The notes under the pieces were generated by a model. It was given only the letters and a program-made list of their open reading frames with translations, ran no database searches and was not told the DNA's origin. A program made the translations under genes and the position numbers. Shown in pieces: positions 60,561-64,000 of a DNA stretch of 64,000 nucleotides. How positions within the stretch are numbered: the stretch's first letter is position 1; each line of letters begins with the position of its first letter. Source of the DNA: Canicola haemoglobinophilus (GTDB lineage Bacteria > Pseudomonadota > Gammaproteobacteria > Enterobacterales > Pasteurellaceae). The stretch lies in the NCBI RefSeq assembly GCF_002015075.1, contig NZ_MUXZ01000018.1, positions 1-64,000 on the forward strand, given 5' to 3'.

Positions 60561-60580
60561 CGCACCTCAAAGGAGGTGCG
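60561..60580 (+). repeat. hairpin in porin 5' leader
   Basis: CGCACCT-CAAAGG-AGGTGCG is a 7-bp stem. It contains AGGAGGT, a decoy Shine-Dalgarno sequence, about 75 bases before the true start. It may stabilise the abundant porin mRNA. Confidence 0.55.
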
Positions 60581-60653
60581 GTTTAGACATTTCATGTAAT
60601 GAAAAGTTTTAGCTTATTTGTAAAAACAACTTAATTCTGAAAGGAATTTTATT

Positions 60654-61775
60654 ATGAAAAAGACATTAGTAGCATTAGCAGTAGCAGCAGTTGCAGCATC
60701 AGCAAGTGCAACAACAGTTTATAATCAAGATGGCACTAAAGTAGAACTTGGTGGTTATGTTGATATTATGTTAGGCAAATTTGGTGATAGCCAACGTACA
60801 GATTTACGTAACAATGAATCTCGTGTTGAAGTTAAGGTTGAACATGAAATTCAAAATGGCTTAAAAGCATTAGGTTTTTATCGCTTACGTTTTGATGATG
60901 CCACAAAGGGTGATCGCTGGGATTCTACAAATACTTTCGCTAATCCAACGACTAATCAATTATGGTTAGGTTTAGAACATGCGGATGTTGGTCGAGTAAC
61001 ATTTGGTAAACAAGATACAACGGGTGATGCTGTTCAATTAAATAATCATACTTACATCTTTGGTGGTAATAACAACTTATTCGATGGTAGTGATAAAGTT
61101 GCTTCTTTCCGTTCAGCTGATTTCAAACTTGCTGAAGGACAAACTTTAGGTTTTGGTCTTGACTATGTGTTTGGTCAGTCTGATAAGAAAAATCTTACTA
61201 AAGATGGATTAAAAAATGGTTACGGGGTTTCTTTGTTCTATGCGGGTAGTTTCGGTGACTTTAGTGCAAATGTAAACGCAGGTTATACAGTTAAGAATAA
61301 TGACTTAGATGGTAAAAAGCATCTAGCTTCAACAAATAAACAAGAAAAAGCTTGGCGCGTAGCAACTCAATTTGATTTTGGTCCAGCATCATTAGGTGTT
61401 GAATATGGTCAGACTAAATTCACAAGTAAGGATGAACCAGAAGAAGGTACAGCTCGTTTCATCGAAGTAGGTGCAAAATATAATGTATTACCTGAAGTAT
61501 CTAGTGTGTATGCTCAATGGCAACGTAACAGCTTTAAAGGGGATGCAGGTAGTTTTGTTGCTGACTATAAACTTTCTAAAGTAGCTTTATCTCGTTTCGT
61601 TGATATTTTAAGATATAATGAAAAAGCAACTCAAAATGTATATATACTAGGTGCGGATTATGCGTTTAATAAAAATGTTGTTGCTTATGCAGAATATGCC
61701 AATAGCCGTGTTAAAACTAAAGAAAACAAAGTTAAAGAAAGTTTCTATGGAACAGGTTTACGCGTATACTTCTAA
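60654..61775 (+). CDS. major porin, OmpP2-like
   Basis: A 373-residue general porin with a signal peptide (MKKTLVALAVAAVAASASA). The mature protein begins TTVYNQDGTKVELGGYVDI and ends in a strand terminating in Phe (GTGLRVYF). Aromatic-girdle strands and Gly/Asp-rich loops fit a 16-strand trimeric porin of the Haemophilus P2 type. It is too divergent for certainty that it is the OmpP2 orthologue. AAAGGAA ribosome-binding site. High expression is suggested by codon use. Confidence 0.85.
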   Translation: MKKTLVALAVAAVAASASATTVYNQDGTKVELGGYVDIMLGKFGDSQRTDLRNNESRVEVKVEHEIQNGLKALGFYRLRFDDATKGDRWDSTNTFANPTTNQLWLGLEHADVGRVTFGKQDTTGDAVQLNNHTYIFGGNNNLFDGSDKVASFRSADFKLAEGQTLGFGLDYVFGQSDKKNLTKDGLKNGYGVSLFYAGSFGDFSANVNAGYTVKNNDLDGKKHLASTNKQEKAWRVATQFDFGPASLGVEYGQTKFTSKDEPEEGTARFIEVGAKYNVLPEVSSVYAQWQRNSFKGDAGSFVADYKLSKVALSRFVDILRYNEKATQNVYILGADYAFNKNVVAYAEYANSRVKTKENKVKESFYGTGLRVYF

Positions 61776-61798
61776 TTTAGCTTAATCTTATGCAAATT

Positions 61799-61823
61799 AA
61801 ACCGCTCTTTTGAGCGGTTTTTT
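61799..61823. terminator. porin terminator
   Basis: AACCGCTC-TTTT-GAGCGGTT followed by T4. It serves convergent csdE too. Confidence 0.85.
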
Positions 61824-61845
61824 GCCTTTATAGAAGATTATAAAT

Positions 61846-62226
61846 CTATACGATTAATTGCTTTATTTTTTTCTCAATTTCTTTTAGACCATTTAATCTT
61901 GTATTGCTTAAACGTTGTGCGATACCAAGTTCATTGAAATAGCTTGTTAAATCAAATTCAGTTAGTTGTTGCGCATTTTTATCATTAATTTCTTGTAATA
62001 AAATCCATAATAACCCATTGATTATTCTTGCTTCGCTATAAGCTTGAAACTCAAAAGTGCGGTCAGTTTTTGGAGAGGATTTAAACCATACTTTTGCCTC
62101 ACAGCCTCGAATTTCTTCCATTCCTGCCAGTTCTTGCTCAGTCGGTTGGCAGATATTTTTTCCTGCAAGAATAATTAAACGATAGCGTTCTTCCCAACTG
62201 GTCGCCTGTTTTATTTTTTTGATCAT
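61846..62226 (-). CDS. csdE: sulfur acceptor protein CsdE/SufE
   Basis: A 126-residue SufE-fold protein. The sulfur-accepting cysteine is in EEIRGCEAKVWF (near residue 44). It stimulates the cysteine desulfurase encoded just upstream. The two genes overlap by 4 bases (ATGA). Confidence 0.9.
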   Translation of the reverse strand: MIKKIKQATSWEERYRLIILAGKNICQPTEQELAGMEEIRGCEAKVWFKSSPKTDRTFEFQAYSEARIINGLLWILLQEINDKNAQQLTEFDLTSYFNELGIAQRLSNTRLNGLKEIEKKIKQLIV

Positions 62227-63422
62227 GCTAATAACTCCAAGGTTTTATCTAAAGCATTAAAAAATTGTTCTATATCTTGTTGGTTGTTATAAGGCGCAAA
62301 AGACAAACGTAATATTGAGCTTTGCCCTAAGCGTTGTAAATAAGGTTGGGCACAATGTTCGCCACTACGTAAAGCAATTTGTTGTTCAGCAAGTAACGTC
62401 GCTATATCTGAAGTGGCTATGCCTGTAAAAATAAAAGAAACAATGGTACTTGGTTGAGGTGAAGTAAATAAGCGACAATTGGGGTAATTTTGTAACTGCA
62501 CTTTTGTTTGTTCAGCTAGCTGAACGGCAAATTTTTCTCCTTGTGCTATATTCCACTGACTTAACCAATTTAATACCGCACTAAAACCAATGACTCCGGC
62601 AATATTGGGTGTGCCGCTTTCTAGTCGATAAGGCAAAGGTGCAAAACTCGTTTCTTGTTTTGATACTCGTTCAACCATTTTCCCACCGAAAAAAGTCGGT
62701 TGTAATTTTTCCAACGCAGCAAGTTTGCCTGTTAAAACGCCTAGTCCCGTCGGCCCATATATTTTATGTGCAGAAAACACTATAAAATCTGCATCAAGGG
62801 CTTGCAGATCAATTTTTTTATGACTAATAGCTTGAGCGCAATCTAATAAAATGAAAGCTGAACTATTTTTTCTGATTAGTGGAATAAGCTTTGTGATAGG
62901 TTGCTCGGTACCTGTTACATTAGAGATAACATTCAAGGCGACTAATTTAGTATTTTCATTTAATACTGCTTGCAGAATATGAGGTTCAATTAGCCAGTTA
63001 TCCTGCAAAGGCAAAATAATTAATTTAGCACCGCACTTTTGGGCAATTTGTTGCCAAGTAACAAAATTGGCATGATGTTCCGCCTCGCTAATGATAATTT
63101 CATCATTAGGACTGAATTGATCCATTAAGCCATAAGCAACAAGATTAATGCTTTGTGTTGTTCCTGAAGTCCAAATGATCGCTTGTTCACTTTCCGCATT
63201 CACCAGTGCTTTTACTTGCGTTCTGGCTTGTTCAAAAAGTGCGGTCTGTTTTTCATCATATTGGCTACGATGAACGGAGCCAGCAGAGCTGTAAAAATCA
63301 TAGGTAGCATCTAACAGCACTTGGGGTTTCAAGGTTGTTGCTGCACTGTCTAAATAAACCCTTTGTGTTTCTTTTTGGAAAAAAGGAAATTGTTGACGAA
63401 AGCGTTGCGGATCAAAATTCAT
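62223..63422 (-). CDS. csdA: cysteine desulfurase CsdA/SufS
   Basis: A 399-residue class V aminotransferase-fold PLP enzyme (group II desulfurase). The PLP lysine is in VFSAHKIYGPTGLG and the active-site cysteine in LRSGEHCAQPY. SEAEHHANFVTWQ and LESGTPNIAG are typical. The pairing with csdE indicates sulfur delivery for Fe-S clusters or tRNA-linked pathways. Confidence 0.92.
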   Translation of the reverse strand: MNFDPQRFRQQFPFFQKETQRVYLDSAATTLKPQVLLDATYDFYSSAGSVHRSQYDEKQTALFEQARTQVKALVNAESEQAIIWTSGTTQSINLVAYGLMDQFSPNDEIIISEAEHHANFVTWQQIAQKCGAKLIILPLQDNWLIEPHILQAVLNENTKLVALNVISNVTGTEQPITKLIPLIRKNSSAFILLDCAQAISHKKIDLQALDADFIVFSAHKIYGPTGLGVLTGKLAALEKLQPTFFGGKMVERVSKQETSFAPLPYRLESGTPNIAGVIGFSAVLNWLSQWNIAQGEKFAVQLAEQTKVQLQNYPNCRLFTSPQPSTIVSFIFTGIATSDIATLLAEQQIALRSGEHCAQPYLQRLGQSSILRLSFAPYNNQQDIEQFFNALDKTLELLA

Positions 63423-63915
63423 ATGATTTATTCCTGTTTTTTCGTTGCTGGCGCCATATATGAGGAGCCGTTGGGTTAGGATCTCTCCACAAACCTAATT
63501 TTTGGCTTTGAGCATATTGTTGTGCTTTTAAGTAAGTTGGATCTTTTAAATATTGTTGATAAGCCCAAGCAAAGCCCGATTTAACCATGGCTAAATTGAT
63601 ATTTTGTCCTTGCAAATTATAAACTGTCGCAAGTATTCGCTGATAACGGTCATAGCCTGAAACATGCAAAATGACATCTTTTTTATAGACTAATTTAGCT
63701 AAATGTTGTCGTGCCTTTTTTCCAAATGCCTGTTTTTTCTCAGGCGCATCAATTTCTTGTAAACGAACTTTGACTTTTTTGTTATTGCTAAGTAAACAGT
63801 TCAAAGTATCGCCATCACTAATCGAAATTACATAACAAGGGATAATTCGGATATCTTTGGCTGAGACATAAGAAATTGTGCAGAAGAATAAGATAAAGAG
63901 GATTTTTTTCCACAT
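63412..63915 (-). CDS. secreted thermonuclease-family protein
   Basis: A 167-residue protein with a signal peptide (MWKKILFILFFCTISYVSA) and a staphylococcal-nuclease fold: ISDGDTLNCLL, VRLQEIDAPEKKQAFG (Arg, Glu, Asp) and GYDRYQRILATVY (Arg). These catalytic residues are conserved, so it should be an active periplasmic or secreted nuclease. ATG 63915 gives a proper signal peptide. The end overlaps csdA by 11 bases. Confidence 0.88.
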   Translation of the reverse strand: MWKKILFILFFCTISYVSAKDIRIIPCYVISISDGDTLNCLLSNNKKVKVRLQEIDAPEKKQAFGKKARQHLAKLVYKKDVILHVSGYDRYQRILATVYNLQGQNINLAMVKSGFAWAYQQYLKDPTYLKAQQYAQSQKLGLWRDPNPTAPHIWRQQRKNRNKSYEF

Positions 63916-64000
63916 AGTTATTATTGTATTTAAGTTAATTGAGCTAATTCTACCGAAAAAACGTAACAAAACGAATAAAATAAGAGTAAAATAAATTTAT

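Noticed and set aside
1..64000. CRISPR array or intact tRNA/rRNA gene
   Set aside because: No regularly spaced repeat series and no complete tRNA cloverleaf were seen; only the tRNA 3' fragment at 11411.

Overview
The window is AT-rich chromosomal DNA of the Haemophilus influenzae group (Pasteurellaceae). The 9-bp uptake signal AAGTGCGGT/ACCGCACTT occurs throughout on both strands, the core genes (thrABC, secA, dxr-uppS-cdsA-rseP-bamA-skp-lpxD, cmk-rpsA-ihfB-lapAB-pyrF) are typical of Haemophilus, and there is a GCAA tetranucleotide contingency locus. An intact periplasmic sodC next to thrABC fits H. haemolyticus or an encapsulated H. influenzae better than typical nontypeable H. influenzae. 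This species call is an inference.

1-11437 is an accessory element read entirely on the + strand. It has an AlpA-like regulator, an HTH_39-type protein, Rha and AntA/AntB-type regulators, two Ash/Icd-like loci plus a third Icd-like gene, a run of small overlapping ORFs, a DUF927 helicase/primase-like protein, a toxin-antitoxin pair, and a repeat-rich origin-like region. No structural or packaging gene is seen, so it looks like a P4-like/PICI-like satellite rather than a full prophage. The right end is marked by a tRNA-3'-end-like fragment (about 11411-11437). The left end, with the intact tRNA and integrase, should lie before base 1. The most interesting part is 3650-4300: a near-consensus CRP site, a class II promoter and an approximately 80-nt leader ending in a terminator, all inside the annotated ash ORF. 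A segment of this leader is complementary to a tandem repeat upstream and to a site downstream, which resembles the P4 CI-RNA immunity locus.

11438-28439 holds uvrD (with a LexA box), lpxH, plsC, a frameshifted ftsP/sufI, rnt and gloA. Next are two tandem phosphoethanolamine-transferase-like genes, the second switched OFF by a (GCAA)7 tract. These are followed by ychF, pth, ratA, rnfH, roxA, two tiny membrane-protein ORFs, xseA and yggS. 28440-43942 holds sodC, the attenuator-controlled thrABC operon, an ArsC-like reductase, small membrane proteins (one DUF805 gene broken by a stop codon), an XRE regulator with dapE, a Phd/PIN toxin-antitoxin pair, an M15 peptidase, nudF, cpdA, mutT, secA and a SecM-like arrest-peptide gene.

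44046-63969 is ordinary core genome: a DciA-type protein, pyrH-frr, the dxr-to-lpxD cluster for isoprenoid, phospholipid, outer-membrane-protein and lipid A assembly, cmk-rpsA-ihfB-lapA-lapB-pyrF-yciH, a CRP-site-preceded porin (OmpP2-like), csdA-csdE and a secreted nuclease. Many transcription units end in clear hairpin-T terminators. Dispersed GACGCC palindromes and one inverted uptake-signal pair lie in intergenic DNA.
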